Notes: generated from the sequence alone by a model not told the origin. DNA of 64,000 nucleotides from JAPLDP01 sp964628285 (GCA_964628285.1 CAZVNP010000010.1:1-64000); one strand, 5' to 3'. Positions 1-11,500 are shown, counted from the stretch's first letter. Numbers and translations: made by a program.

Positions 1-3000
1 GCCTGTATTTCGACGGGAGGTCCGTTTCACTTTCATACAGAGCGATCAGGCTGTCATAAGAATTTACGATGGTGGTATCAGACAGGAACTTTCGTATGAG
101 CTGATTTTTAGCATTGGTGCGGATTTGTTGCCAGTAGCCCAGCTTTGATTCGAGTATCTCTTTTGCTCCCAAATAGTTTCTCCCCTGCATGATCTCGGCC
201 ATCATGTAATCGGGCATGGGATCAAAACGGTTGTCAAGGGACTGAAGCACTCCCTGCGATTTGGCCGATTGAGGATTGGCAGTCAGCACATCCCGTATCA
301 TGGCATCTGGCAAAACATCTTCCTTGTAAATGGCTTGTTTCATCACGGTATCTGACAGGTAAGGCGAGTCATCCATTAACTGTTGCCGGATATCCAGGGC
401 ATCATCAGGCATACTCGTCAATATATCGAAATTCAGATCTTCGGTGCTGCCTCCATCCACTAACAAATTTAATAAATTCCGGTACTGATTGATATAACCT
501 TGGGCAAAATTCATTTCCTGACGTGGATCATAACCGCTTTTATAGTTATTGTTATCAATAGTAGAAGGACACGCCAAATTTGGTATAAATGGTAAAAAAC
601 TTTGATGTTGCAGTAAAATTGTTTCACGAGTATAATTACTATCCCGCGGGTAATCAAGCGGATTTTCCTGTCGTTGATGATGAATGTAAGTAAAAGGTTG
701 AGCATCGTTAAAGTAATTAAAATACAATTTATCACGACCTCCATAATCACGCGCCGTGTCAGGATAATAGTTAAATATATTACCTGCCGGTGCGGTAATA
801 ATCGAGTCGTAAGAACCCTGCATTTCTTTAATACCAACATCGGAAGTGCCCTGTTCCCGTTCTGTTTCCCATACAAGGTAATCGTTAAGGCCGGTATTTA
901 TACTGTTGCATTTGATGCATAATCCTGTGCCGGAGCCCCTGTTTTTTCCCTCGGCAATAATTCCGGCATGCACATGAGAAAAATAATTCCGGTATATTTC
1001 GTTATCTTCTGTTCCTGAATTCTTTACATATATACCTATGGTCCAATAAGTAGAGCCGGAAGGAGTAGGGTTATAATATCCCGTAAAACTATTTCCTTCA
1101 ACATGATAACCGGAACAATCTTCCATGTAAAGCCCACCAATGAATGTTTCATCCTGAATATTCATCACATGAGCTCCGGTTATTATAAATGTGTCGGCAA
1201 TAACGGTAGGCTGCTGGTATCCTGAAAGATAGATCCCCTCATTAATATCATTGAAAACGGTTTCATCTACATATATCCTTCGGTTATCACCTCCATTAAA
1301 TGCTTTTATCCCATAGCGAAGGTTCTCAAATACACTTGGTATCACCGTATAGCATTCATTACACGGATTAGGTATGGGATTGGGGTATTCATATTCGGGT
1401 ACGACATAAACATCGGCATCATTGGCATATATACCGATCACTGTATCGTTATTAACATTGATGCTTAAGTTACCTGGGAAATAATCATATTTAAAAGTAC
1501 AACCACGAAATGTAATCCCTTTCACTCCATCCAATGAAACCTGGGTTCCTGGCAATCCGACATCTAAAAATGCCATTTGATCTGTTTCAAAGGTACATTG
1601 GGTGAAAAAACTGAAATTATCCAGTTCCGGGTTTTCAGGGGGCATATTCTGATAAGGATGAAATTCGATGCATGTTTTGTTGTTTAAGAACAACGCATCA
1701 CTTCCCCTGATAATGCCACCTTCATGACCTGGAATGTAATTACCGCCCTCTTTTTTACCTGTTGTTACTGCCGTGATGGCATATTGGACCGAACCGCCGT
1801 TACCAATGATCACCCAACCCTGTGCTGCAGGATTGAATTGAGGTTGACCGGGCATGCCCCAGACTTCGATCCCCTGCCAAAATGGAACACAAGCTTTTAT
1901 AAGCGTACCACCATCAACAATAAGCCTTGCCCCGGGCATCACAATGAGTTTTGCCTGCGGCACAAAACGTATTGTGTCGGTCACAATCAGCGTTGCAGTT
2001 GAATCAACGATGATATCACGATTGGTGCTGTTGCTCTCTGCCCAGGTAGTATCATTCATAATATGAAGGGCGTTGGTATCATAAGTCAAATTACATGTGC
2101 AATAATAGGTCAAGGGATCATATGGTCCCAAATCGGGATTTGAATCATCACAATCCTCTCCATCCGGGCACTCACATTCAGGTGGTTTATCCCCAATGCC
2201 CCAGTTAAAATAACCGTCTTCATCTAGATCTACACATCTTCGAACTTGTGGAGTGTCACAAATGACTGTAATCGGTGATTCAATTGAATTAAAATTTATG
2301 AAATTAATATAATCCTTAAAATCTATTCTGGCATTAACAAAACCATGTTCTCCAAATGTTGGTCCCTTACTTTCTTTATATATCCATATGACACTTGAAT
2401 CGGCTGGATCAATCATATAGCCATTAAGAGCCACAGCATGATCTTTACTTGATTTTGACTCGAAAATTACGGTTTGCGGTCCTTTCATTATTAAACTTTT
2501 TATAATTGCTAAATTATCAGATATAGAAAATAAATAACCAAATGAATCGATCATAACAATAGTATCAGGTATATTGCAGTTGGCATTCCATATCTCACAA
2601 GAATCTTCATTGTCAAGTGCATGATATGGAAAGCAATATTCTGTTTTCACCCCAGATTCTTTTATATATGTAAAAACATTATCAGGATACCCGCCATTAC
2701 AGCCATAATTACCTGGTGAATTACATACAACATCCTGTTCCGACAAATCGAAATCGAGATGCTGATTGAAATACAGGTTTATATCCCCTTCGAGTACACC
2801 AATTGCAGAAAATGCGTAACAAGCTCCACATGTAGTCTGAAGATTCTGAGATTTTGCTATAGTCATCCATCCAGTACCAGTTGAATCATTATCATAGTAT
2901 TTAGAACCCAATCGGTTGGCTCCATGCCGGCTTCGCCAATCAAAGGATTTAATAATGTTTCCCGTGCAGTAGTCTCTTTCTTCAGGCCATGGAAAACTGA

Positions 3001-3613
3001 AGATACCTTTCATGTAATAGTCATATCCCCCAAGATTATACTTTTCGCCATAGATAATTTTTTTGCTATAATAATAGTCTGCCACAGTTGAGTTGTCACC
3101 AGCCACATATTCCAGGTTGAATCGGGGTATATTTAAGTTTATCATCTCAATCTTCATGACATCGTTTGCTCTTTTACAAGCATATTGTAACGAATCAAGA
3201 TTACCTGTGCCATTGGTTATGACCTGCAAGGTATCGATGGTCAGGACGGCATCAGTCATATTAATGATGAGGCCGTAAGGCCCAAAGAAGTTCAGATAGC
3301 AGGTTTCATCGCATGATTGCGAAAATGAAAAATCAGTTTCCGGTTCAATCAGCGGATAGGCTTCAAAAACCATGTATTCCAGTCCGCTGCTGTTTGAAAG
3401 GATCACCCTCACCAAAGCGGAATCGCTCTTTAATGACACCAATCCGCTCATTTTCAGTCCTGTTATCGAATCGATACCGGTAAAGGGATAAATTTGCGAA
3501 TCTGTGTAAAATGTACTGTCGATAAGGATGGATTGGGAATAACAGGAAACAGCAACGATTAAAGCTAAAAGTAATGCTCCTGATTTTTTTAAAAGGTAAA
3601 TAGTTGTCTTCAT
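1..3613 (-). CDS. Papain-like (C1) cysteine peptidase with C-terminal beta-helix, partial at window edge
   Basis: The frame opens at the ATG read from 3613 and stays open to the left edge, about 1204 codons, so the C-terminus is missing. Residues 1-27 are a signal peptide ending near CYSQS. A papain-like domain follows at about 240-430: FDWR, then TTCGACYAFS with the putative nucleophile C265, LSEQDVVC and GCNGGYP as in cathepsins, and KDHAVAL with H392. The segment normally reading NSWG is KESKGPTFGEHGF, so Glu414 sits where the catalytic Asn belongs. Later comes a stretch with many small turns (RGCTFKYD, VEGNSFTGY) that resembles a right-handed parallel beta-helix, then a helical tail rich in D and L. 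The gene is AT-richer than its neighbours and divergent from them. A secreted, probably T9SS-exported peptidase is likely, but the sorting domain would lie outside the window. Confidence 0.8.
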   Translation of the reverse strand, partial: MKTTIYLLKKSGALLLALIVAVSCYSQSILIDSTFYTDSQIYPFTGIDSITGLKMSGLVSLKSDSALVRVILSNSSGLEYMVFEAYPLIEPETDFSFSQSCDETCYLNFFGPYGLIINMTDAVLTIDTLQVITNGTGNLDSLQYACKRANDVMKIEMINLNIPRFNLEYVAGDNSTVADYYYSKKIIYGEKYNLGGYDYYMKGIFSFPWPEERDYCTGNIIKSFDWRSRHGANRLGSKYYDNDSTGTGWMTIAKSQNLQTTCGACYAFSAIGVLEGDINLYFNQHLDFDLSEQDVVCNSPGNYGCNGGYPDNVFTYIKESGVKTEYCFPYHALDNEDSCEIWNANCNIPDTIVMIDSFGYLFSISDNLAIIKSLIMKGPQTVIFESKSSKDHAVALNGYMIDPADSSVIWIYKESKGPTFGEHGFVNARIDFKDYINFINFNSIESPITVICDTPQVRRCVDLDEDGYFNWGIGDKPPECECPDGEDCDDSNPDLGPYDPLTYYCTCNLTYDTNALHIMNDTTWAESNSTNRDIIVDSTATLIVTDTIRFVPQAKLIVMPGARLIVDGGTLIKACVPFWQGIEVWGMPGQPQFNPAAQGWVIIGNGGSVQYAITAVTTGKKEGGNYIPGHEGGIIRGSDALFLNNKTCIEFHPYQNMPPENPELDNFSFFTQCTFETDQMAFLDVGLPGTQVSLDGVKGITFRGCTFKYDYFPGNLSINVNNDTVIGIYANDADVYVVPEYEYPNPIPNPCNECYTVIPSVFENLRYGIKAFNGGDNRRIYVDETVFNDINEGIYLSGYQQPTVIADTFIITGAHVMNIQDETFIGGLYMEDCSGYHVEGNSFTGYYNPTPSGSTYWTIGIYVKNSGTEDNEIYRNYFSHVHAGIIAEGKNRGSGTGLCIKCNSINTGLNDYLVWETEREQGTSDVGIKEMQGSYDSIITAPAGNIFNYYPDTARDYGGRDKLYFNYFNDAQPFTYIHHQRQENPLDYPRDSNYTRETILLQHQSFLPFIPNLACPSTIDNNNYKSGYDPRQEMNFAQGYINQYRNLLNLLVDGGSTEDLNFDILTSMPDDALDIRQQLMDDSPYLSDTVMKQAIYKEDVLPDAMIRDVLTANPQSAKSQGVLQSLDNRFDPMPDYMMAEIMQGRNYLGAKEILESKLGYWQQIRTNAKNQLIRKFLSDTTIVNSYDSLIALYESETDLPSKYR

Positions 3614-4065
3614 GGTGATTTATTTAGTTGAATGATTGAATTTATGATCTATCGTATATTTCAGAATAAAGCCAATGTATATAATTAGTTACATGTGTCA
3701 ATATTAATATTGATATTGATTTTAAAATTTTATTTAACTCAAATTAATCCGGTTAATACAAAAAGGTAATACAATTGTTGATAACTTTTTATCACGAAAT
3801 ATAATAAAAGTCTAATTGTGAGCGGTAACGAACCGTAAAACCCCGAAGTGGTGACATTATTATAGCCGTAATGAACATGGCAGACAGCAAAACCCAAAAA
3901 GGTTGACATGAATATAAGCTTCTCCGTTCGGATTTTAACGGAATCTAAGCCGTCCCCTATTGAAATCTAAAATTATCACCAGACCAAATAATTCCATAAT
4001 TTTATAGCACTGAAATCATTGATTCCTGCTTTATTAAACATCTTCTTTTTCATTTATCTAACGGT
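3614..4065. other. Divergent intergenic region, AT-rich, no gene
   Basis: This 452-base gap separates two divergently transcribed secreted-protein genes and must hold both promoters. I see no convincing ORF. It is strongly AT-rich near the minus-strand gene. It contains one degenerate hairpin-like element (3840-3865), annotated separately. No clear TAnnTTTG box with a matching -33 element could be assigned to either gene. Confidence 0.6.
3840..3865. repeat. Possible degenerate intergenic repeat (ACCCC-GAAG-GGT type)
   Basis: The sequence reads ACCCCGAAGTGGTGACATT and continues TATTATAG. ACCCC and GTGGT form an imperfect hairpin with one mismatch. A similar ACCCC..GAAGGGGT..TGACAT pattern recurs at 58965-58999 in the other long intergenic gap. 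I recall related strings in Bacteroidota intergenic regions, but a genome-wide search is needed to confirm a family. Confidence 0.35.
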
Positions 4066-7000
4066 ATGAATACACTCAGACCCCTTATTTTTTTACAAAT
4101 TATCTTTTTCCTTGGGATTGTTGAAGTTTCGGCTCAACAGCAGCCGGGGAAGCACTTCCCGAGAGTAAAACCGGGTTGCGAAAACCTCGTCGATACCCGT
4201 ATCGACAATATGGTTTACTGGATGAACATGCTAAAAAAAGGCTATATAGAGCCCACTCCCACAGTGGAAGTCATGCCTGCCATCTATACATCAAGCAAGA
4301 TCCATGCGCCGGGCGTCAGGACGGATGATTCGCCGGATGTTCCGGTGACCGGGCTTAATTGCACGCAGAGTGAAAACAGCGTGTTTGTGAATCCGAACGA
4401 CAATAAAAATATCCTGAACTCGAATAATTCCACACCTAATCCGGTAGGCATTATAATATACGGAGCCACTGATTTTTATTCCTTCGACAGCGGGGAAAAC
4501 TGGGAGGGTGAACTGGAAGGAGCAGGAGGGGAAAATTTTGGTGATCCTGCCACGGCCATCAGCCTCGACGGTCGTTATTATGTCGGATATATTTCCAGCA
4601 ATTACGGACAGGGTGTTTCTTATTCAACGGATCAGGGTCAGACCTGGACTCCTGTTCAGGTAGATGTAGGGGGCGACAAAAACCATTTGTGGGTGGATAA
4701 CAGCCTGTCAAGCCCTTACCAGGGTTATCTTTATGATACCTGGACCAGGATTGCGGCCGGTTCAGATTATATGGAAGTCGCTTTTAAAAGATCAACTGAC
4801 GGAGGCGCCACCTGGTCTCCAAGAATCATTATCAGCAGCGCAGTCAATGCAGGGAATATGAATCAGGGCGTCAATATACACACGGGTCCTGACGGGCAGG
4901 TATATGCTATATGGGCCATTTACGACACCTGGCCTTCAGATGAAACGGCTCTGGGATTCGCCAGGTCGTTCGACGGCGGGGTCACCTTCGAACCGGCTGT
5001 CAGGATAATCACCAACATCAAGGGCATCAGAACGAGTGAGACATCCAAATGCATGCGTGTCAACTCTTTCCCTTCCATGACGGTGGACATCAGCAATAGT
5101 CCCGACAGAGGCACCATTTACGCCGTATGGCCAAATATCGGGGTGCCGGGAGTGAATGCCGGCTCCGACATTGATGTGTATATGATCAAATCATCCGATC
5201 AGGGGAACACCTGGTCGGCTCCTGTCAGGATAAACCAGGATCCCGCAGGATTGGGAAAGGAGCACTTTTTCCCGTGGATCACCTGTGACCCTGTCTATGG
5301 TACCCTGAATATTATTTTTTATGATGACAGGAATGTAAGCAGCTTCCAATGCGAGGTTTATTGTGCCACTTCCAATAACGGGGGCGACAGCTGGGAAGAC
5401 TTTAAAGTCAGCGATGTGGCCTTCACACCGAGCCCGATACCCAACATGGCTGTAAATTATATGGGTGACTACCTGGGCATCACATCCCTTAACCGCATGG
5501 TTTATCCCTCGTGGACCGACAACAGGCTTGGCTATTGCATGACCTACGTGTCACCTTACGTGACAGGTCCCCCTCCCAACCAACCATGGGTTATCTTCAA
5601 TTCCTATACGATCAATGACTCACAGGGCAACGATAACGGCGAAATGGATTACGGTGAATCGATCCTGCTGAATATGACCCTGAAGAATATTGGTGATACG
5701 CCCGGTTCACAGATCAATGTTACGATTTCAAGCCAAAGCCCTTATATCACGTTTACCGACAGCACCGAGAACTTCGGTGATTTCGCGGTTGACGAGGCTA
5801 AAACGATCGACGATGCCTTTGCCTTTGAGGTCTCACAGTACATCCCGGATGGCGTGCAGGTGGCATTTAAACTGAAGGCCGTTGATATGAATGACAGCGT
5901 TTTCACCAGTACCTTCAAAGTCGTGTCGCATGCCCCGGCGCTCGTCGTCAGCTCTATCACCATTTCCGATCCCACAGGCAACAATAACCGCAGGCTCGAC
6001 CCCGGTGAAACGGCCGATATAAGGATTGGGACATCCAACCCGGGTTCTTTCGATGCTACCGGGGTAATGACTACCCTGGCTACAACCTTTGGATATCTCA
6101 CTTTGAACAATACATCTTTTGATCTGGCGACGGTCGCAACAGGTGAAACCGGCTACGCGGTGTTCAATGTCACCGTCAACGCTGCCGCCCCCATCGGTAC
6201 ACCTGCCTCGTTTATTTATGTCGCAAATGGTACTGTCACATCCATCGAAAAGGACTTCATCCTCACCATCGGAATCATCGTCGAAGATTTTGAAACCGGT
6301 AACTTCGACAATTTTCCATGGCAATTCGGAGGTAATGCAGCATGGATGATCACGGAAGGAAATGTTAATGAAGGATCTTATTGTGCCCGGTCAGGACAAA
6401 TTGGAGATATTTCGACATCGGAGATGTATCTTACTTACAATGTTGCCGGTGATGACTCCATTTCCTTTTATCGCAAGGTATCATCTGAATATACGTATGA
6501 TTATCTGGTCTTTTATATCGACTCCCAAATGATGGATGAATGGTCAGGAGAAGTTGAATGGGGCAGGGTTGTCTACCCCGTAACTGCCGGAGAACATGTT
6601 TTTAAATGGGTTTATTCCAAGGATTACATCAACTCCGGAGGTGACGACAGAGCCTGGATTGACTACATCGTATTCCCGCCTGAGCCACGGACCTGGACGT
6701 ATGCCGGCCCTGATGCCACAACCTGTGAAAATATTGGCTATATGCTGCAGGGTGTTGCAGAATTTTATGATTCCCTTGAATGGACCACTTCGGGTACAGG
6801 TACTTTCGATAACAATACAATCCTCAATCCTGTCTATACGCCAGGTTCGGAAGATGCGGCCGCCGGCGCGGTAACACTGACACTCACTGTTCATGGGGTT
6901 ACCGGAGAGGTGAGCGACGACATGGTTCTGACGGTCAATCCGCAACCTGGCGTTTATGCCGGAAGCGATGCAGAGATCTGCGATTACCAGTACTTCTTTT

Positions 7001-8220
7001 TAGAACAGGCTACTGCGGAGAACACTATGGGAATAGAATGGTCCACCTCAGGGGATGGTACCTTTGATGATCCCACAATCCCCAATCCTGTTTACATCCC
7101 CGGACCCGGTGATATCAGTGCCGGGGCTGTGTCGCTCATCATGACAGGCACACAGGAAACATGTCCCGATGCTGCCGATGACATGACCCTGACGATCCAC
7201 AGCTCAGCTCAGCCGGCTATCTCAGGATCCGTTGCAGCATGTCTCAATAACCAGGAAATCTATATGAACGACAGCATACCAGATTATGGGTATGAATGGA
7301 TTGTGACCGGAGGTACCATCATGGAGGGACAGGATACCCACCAGATCACCGTTAACTGGGATAATCCCGAAGGAGGACAGGTGGTCCTGCTGTTGACCGA
7401 TCTGGGCACCGGATGTGAAAAAACCGATACTCTTGACGTGGCCATCCATGCTCTTCCCGAGCCTGACGTGTCAGGAGAGACGGCCGTTTGCCAGGGAAGC
7501 GCCGATGTCATCTATACCACTCCTTCTGTGGAAGGCGACAGCTATGAATGGACGGTCACCGGTGGTGAAATAGTGAGCAGCCAGAACAGCAATGAGATAA
7601 ACGTCACCTGGGGCGATGCCGGAACAGGAACCGTCGGGGTCATGGAAACGACAGAGGCCACGGGATGCCAGGCCGGATCCTCCATGGATGTCACCATCAA
7701 TCCCCTGCCTGTGATCAACCTGGGCAACGATACCAGCATCTGCCACAACCACATCCTGATCCTAAATGCCGGTAACCCTGATGCCCTGTCATGGATCTGG
7801 TCCACAGGCGAGACCACACAAACTATCGTCGTCGATTCCACCGGTGTGGGCATAGGGGGAACCAAAGTGGTCTCCGTCACCGTCACCGATGCTCAGGGCT
7901 GCGAAGCCTCCGACGAGATATCCATTTACTTCCAGGATTGCTCGGGCATACCTGAAAATGCTTACGGGCTGGAGGTAAAAATCTTCCCTAATCCAAACAA
8001 AGGCACCTTCACACTGGAACTCGATCCTGAACAAAATGACATCATCTCCGTCAGGATTATCAGCGCTTCGGGATCAACGGTGTTTGAAGAAAGAAACATG
8101 CACCTCACCGGTAAATTGATGAAGGAGCTTCGTCTGGACAATGCAAGGGATGGCATCTATTACCTGTTTATCGACAGTGACCGGATCCATGCGGTGAAGA
8201 AGGTCGTTATCCAAAGATAA
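4066..8220 (+). CDS. T9SS-exported Asp-box beta-propeller protein with CARDB-like, jelly-roll and PKD-like modules
   Basis: A 1384-residue secreted protein. Residues 1-23 are a signal peptide (ending VSAQ). Between about 139 and 445 lie six Asp-box motifs of the S-x-D-x-G-x-T-W type (STDQGQTWTPV, STDGGATWSP, SSDQGNTWSAP), marking a sialidase/BNR-type beta-propeller. The FRIP arginine motif of true sialidases was not seen, so enzymatic activity is unsure. Next come two CARDB-like domains with GEMDYGESILL and RRLDPGETADI, a jelly-roll/MAM-like module (DFETGNFDNFPW to WIDYIVFPP), two AGPDATTC/GTFDNNTILNPVYTP repeats, two PKD-like domains, and a module beginning DTSICHNH. The end (IFPNPNKGTF to KKVVIQR) is a T9SS type A sorting domain. 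The modules downstream of the propeller recur in the next two C25 peptidases. Confidence 0.85.
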   Translation: MNTLRPLIFLQIIFFLGIVEVSAQQQPGKHFPRVKPGCENLVDTRIDNMVYWMNMLKKGYIEPTPTVEVMPAIYTSSKIHAPGVRTDDSPDVPVTGLNCTQSENSVFVNPNDNKNILNSNNSTPNPVGIIIYGATDFYSFDSGENWEGELEGAGGENFGDPATAISLDGRYYVGYISSNYGQGVSYSTDQGQTWTPVQVDVGGDKNHLWVDNSLSSPYQGYLYDTWTRIAAGSDYMEVAFKRSTDGGATWSPRIIISSAVNAGNMNQGVNIHTGPDGQVYAIWAIYDTWPSDETALGFARSFDGGVTFEPAVRIITNIKGIRTSETSKCMRVNSFPSMTVDISNSPDRGTIYAVWPNIGVPGVNAGSDIDVYMIKSSDQGNTWSAPVRINQDPAGLGKEHFFPWITCDPVYGTLNIIFYDDRNVSSFQCEVYCATSNNGGDSWEDFKVSDVAFTPSPIPNMAVNYMGDYLGITSLNRMVYPSWTDNRLGYCMTYVSPYVTGPPPNQPWVIFNSYTINDSQGNDNGEMDYGESILLNMTLKNIGDTPGSQINVTISSQSPYITFTDSTENFGDFAVDEAKTIDDAFAFEVSQYIPDGVQVAFKLKAVDMNDSVFTSTFKVVSHAPALVVSSITISDPTGNNNRRLDPGETADIRIGTSNPGSFDATGVMTTLATTFGYLTLNNTSFDLATVATGETGYAVFNVTVNAAAPIGTPASFIYVANGTVTSIEKDFILTIGIIVEDFETGNFDNFPWQFGGNAAWMITEGNVNEGSYCARSGQIGDISTSEMYLTYNVAGDDSISFYRKVSSEYTYDYLVFYIDSQMMDEWSGEVEWGRVVYPVTAGEHVFKWVYSKDYINSGGDDRAWIDYIVFPPEPRTWTYAGPDATTCENIGYMLQGVAEFYDSLEWTTSGTGTFDNNTILNPVYTPGSEDAAAGAVTLTLTVHGVTGEVSDDMVLTVNPQPGVYAGSDAEICDYQYFFLEQATAENTMGIEWSTSGDGTFDDPTIPNPVYIPGPGDISAGAVSLIMTGTQETCPDAADDMTLTIHSSAQPAISGSVAACLNNQEIYMNDSIPDYGYEWIVTGGTIMEGQDTHQITVNWDNPEGGQVVLLLTDLGTGCEKTDTLDVAIHALPEPDVSGETAVCQGSADVIYTTPSVEGDSYEWTVTGGEIVSSQNSNEINVTWGDAGTGTVGVMETTEATGCQAGSSMDVTINPLPVINLGNDTSICHNHILILNAGNPDALSWIWSTGETTQTIVVDSTGVGIGGTKVVSVTVTDAQGCEASDEISIYFQDCSGIPENAYGLEVKIFPNPNKGTFTLELDPEQNDIISVRIISASGSTVFEERNMHLTGKLMKELRLDNARDGIYYLFIDSDRIHAVKKVVIQR

Positions 8221-8251
8221 GGCCCACTCGATACTGCAGGCATGATAGAAC

Positions 8252-8291
8252 ACGGATGACATGGATTATCCGTTTGATCCGCGTCATCCGT
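8252..8291. repeat. Inverted repeat downstream of the propeller gene
   Basis: ACGGATGAC (8252-8260) and its exact complement GTCATCCGT (8283-8291) flank a 22-base loop that itself contains GGATTATCCG. There is no T-tract, so it is a weak candidate for a terminator. The composition resembles dispersed ATCCG-rich intergenic repeats of environmental Bacteroidota (inference). Confidence 0.4.
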
Positions 8292-8432
8292 ATTTCATTG
8301 AAAATTATGTATCCTGATACAAACTCTTTTTATACCCACATTATCAGAACCCGGATTATTTTTAAATTATTTTGATTCATTATAAATAACATCCCTCCTT
8401 TAACAGAATCAAAATAGGTCACTCAATTCATT

Positions 8433-8440
8433 TAAATTTG
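8433..8440 (+). promoter_or_regulatory. Candidate Bacteroidota -7 element (TAAATTTG)
   Basis: TAAATTTG matches the TAnnTTTG consensus and lies 65 bases before the start of the C25 gene, in a 285-base gap. No good TTTG -33 element is seen at the usual distance, so the call rests on the -7 box and the position. Confidence 0.4.
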
Positions 8441-8505
8441 TTATTCCCGAGTGAAATGACGATCGGTACTATTTATTCTGTCCTTTAATTTATTTTTATC
8501 TGATC

Positions 8506-11500
8506 ATGAAATATTTACCCTTCCGGCTTCAGTATCTGATAATGAGCCTCACATTTTTTATCTGTTCCACAGGTGCAGCTCAAAAAATAAGCTATGCCGG
8601 CAGCTGGGGCAAGGCCGGGTACACAGTAAAAGAAAAAGATGCACAACATGTTACGGTCATCTATTCTATCAATGAATTTACCATAGGCACAAGGGCTGTC
8701 GGCAATGACAGCATGCAAACCGTGGAGTTGCCGGGATATTTTCTGCCCAATGATGCGGGAGCGCCCGACCTGCCGGGAGGAGGACGCTACATTGCCATCC
8801 CGCAGGGTTCGGAAGCCATACTGCATGTGAAAGCAGTGAGGACAGTGAGTTACAGCCCCGTTGACCTGGCACCGGCGCCGCAGATACCGCTGGAATCCGA
8901 TGACCGTCCCCTGGTATATCAAAAGAATGATCGGATCTATTCCAGGAATGCCTTTTATCCTGACCATCCCGTTCAGCTCTCACAGCCCACACAACTCAGA
9001 GGTGTGGATGCCGTCATACTGGGTATCACACCCTTCCGGTACAACCCGGTGACCAAAGAGCTCATTGTTTTAAGGGATATTGAAGTGGAGATCACCTTCC
9101 GGGGCGGCAACGGACATTTCGGTGACGACAGGCTTCGCAGCCTCTGGTTTGATCCCATTCTGAAGGATGCCCTGTTGAATGGCGATGCCCTGCCGGACAT
9201 TGATTACGGTAAACGTACCGCGGGCTGGACAAGGGATGACACAGGGTATGAATACCTCATCGTTTCACCCGACGGAGATGAATTTCAACAGTGGGCCGAC
9301 TCCATCCGTGTGTTCCGTACCTTGCAGGGCATACGCTCTGGCGTGGTTACCCTCTCCGACATTGGCGGAAATACGGCCACCCTACTCGAAAATTATTTTG
9401 ACAATGCCTATCAAACCTGGACCATTCCCCCCGTGGCTGTCTTACTGTTGGGCGATTACGGCACCAATATGAACAACAGCATCTTCAGCCCGCTATATGA
9501 CAACTACTGTGTCTCCGACAACATCTATGCTGATGTCAACGGTGATAACCTGCCCGATATGGTTTTTGCGCGCATCACCGCCAATAATGCAAGCCAGCTG
9601 CAGACCATGGTGACCAAATTCCTGAACTATGAACGGCATCCGCCCACCAACCCGGATTTTTACGATCATCCCATCACGGCCCTGGGCTGGCAGACCGACC
9701 GCTGGTTCCAGATCTGTTCCGAAACGATAGGAGGCTATTTTAAACATGTGCAAGGTAAAGACCCGGTGCGAATCAATGAAATCAACGACGGCGATCCCAA
9801 TGTCGATCCCTGGTCGACGGCGCCTAACACCGGGCAGATCCTTACTTTATTCGGTCCGCCGGGTCTGGGTTACATCCCCGCATCACCCACGGAGCTGGGG
9901 GGATGGACCGGTGGCAATGCAACGATGATCAACAATGCCATCAATGCCGGCGCTTTTCTGCTCCAGCACCGCGATCACGGCATGGAGACCGGCTGGGAGG
10001 AACCTTCATATCATAATCAGGATATCGACGGGCTCATCAATACCGATCTCACTTTTGTTTTCTCAGTCAATTGCCTGACAGGTAAATTTGACTGGTACGG
10101 AGAATGTTTCGCTGAAAAATTTCACCGTTACACTTACAACGGACAAAACTCAGGCGCCCTGGGTCTCATTGGCGCCACAGAAACTTCTTATTCTTTTGTC
10201 AATGACACTTATGTATGGGGTATGTACGATAACATGTGGCCTGATTTCATGCCGTTGTACGGCACCACACCCGCATCGCGGGGGGAGTTGCCCGCTTTTG
10301 GCAATGTCGCCGGTAAATATTTCCTCCAGCAATCGGCATGGCCTTATAACACCGAGGATAAGGAGGTGACATACCATCTTTTTCATCATCATGGCGATGC
10401 TTTTCTGACCCTTTACTCTGAGGTTCCGCAGACTCTCACCGTCGTCCACGATCCGGTTTTATACAGCGGTAATCCCTTCTTCGTTGTCAACGCTCCGGAA
10501 GGGGCTTTCATCAGCCTGACCGTCAACGGGGAGATCATCGGCACGGGTGAGGGCACCGGTGAGACGGTCGCCATCCCTATCCAACCCCAAATGCCTTCCA
10601 ATATCATGCTCGTGACGGTGACCAAACAGAATTGCTACCGCTATGTCCAGTCTGTCAATATCATTCCACCCGAAGGCCCTTATATCATCTTCGACTCTTA
10701 TGTGATCGATGATGAAACAGGAAACAACAACGGCCTGATGGATTACGGTGAGTCGGTTATGCTGACGGTGACGGCCAAAAATGTCGGCATGGAGGAGGCT
10801 CAGAACGTCATGGTCACCATTGTATCCAATGATCCTTACATAACCATTGCCGACGGGGAAGAAAACTTCGGAGACATCACCGCCGGCGGGCAGGCGACCG
10901 CTGAAAATGCTTTCACCATTGCAGCGGCGTCCGACATCCCCGACGGTCATCAGGTCACTTTTGAAATGACGGCCACAGATAGTCAGGATTCGACCTGGGT
11001 CAGTTATTTTACGATTACGGGACTGGCGCCCTTCCTTCAGATCGGCACCATGGTCGTCTCCGATTCCGTGGGAAACTGCAATGGCCGTCTCGATCCGGGC
11101 GAGACAGCCGGTATCGGCATCACCGTTTCGAACAGTGGTCATAGTGACGCATGTGATGTGCAGTCATTGCTCACCACTACCAGTCCCTATCTCATGGTCA
11201 CCGGCGCCACATACGACCTGGATACCCTGACGGCAGGCGAAGACAAGGAGGCCATGTTCGATGTTGCCGTCAACGAAGGGACACCGCCCGGAACAGCGGT
11301 CGACCTCACCTGTGAGGTTCTTACTGATCAAATGACGGTGTTTAAAACGTTCGTGGCAAAGGTCGGACTGATACTGGAGGACTGGGAGAGCGGTACCTTT
11401 GACAATTTTCTCTGGACCTTCGGCGGTAACAGCCCCTGGACCATCACCACCGAAAACCCCTTTGAAGGGATGTATTGCGCCAAATCGGGCGACATAGTTA

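Noticed and set aside
511..922. Overlapping small ORFs on both strands (121 and 82 codons)
   Set aside because: They lie inside the long minus-strand peptidase frame that runs from 3613 to the window edge; their sequences look random and lack any start context.
4477..5410. True exo-sialidase
   Set aside because: Six Asp boxes are present, but the FRIP motif and the arginine triad were not recognised; kept as a beta-propeller of unknown activity.
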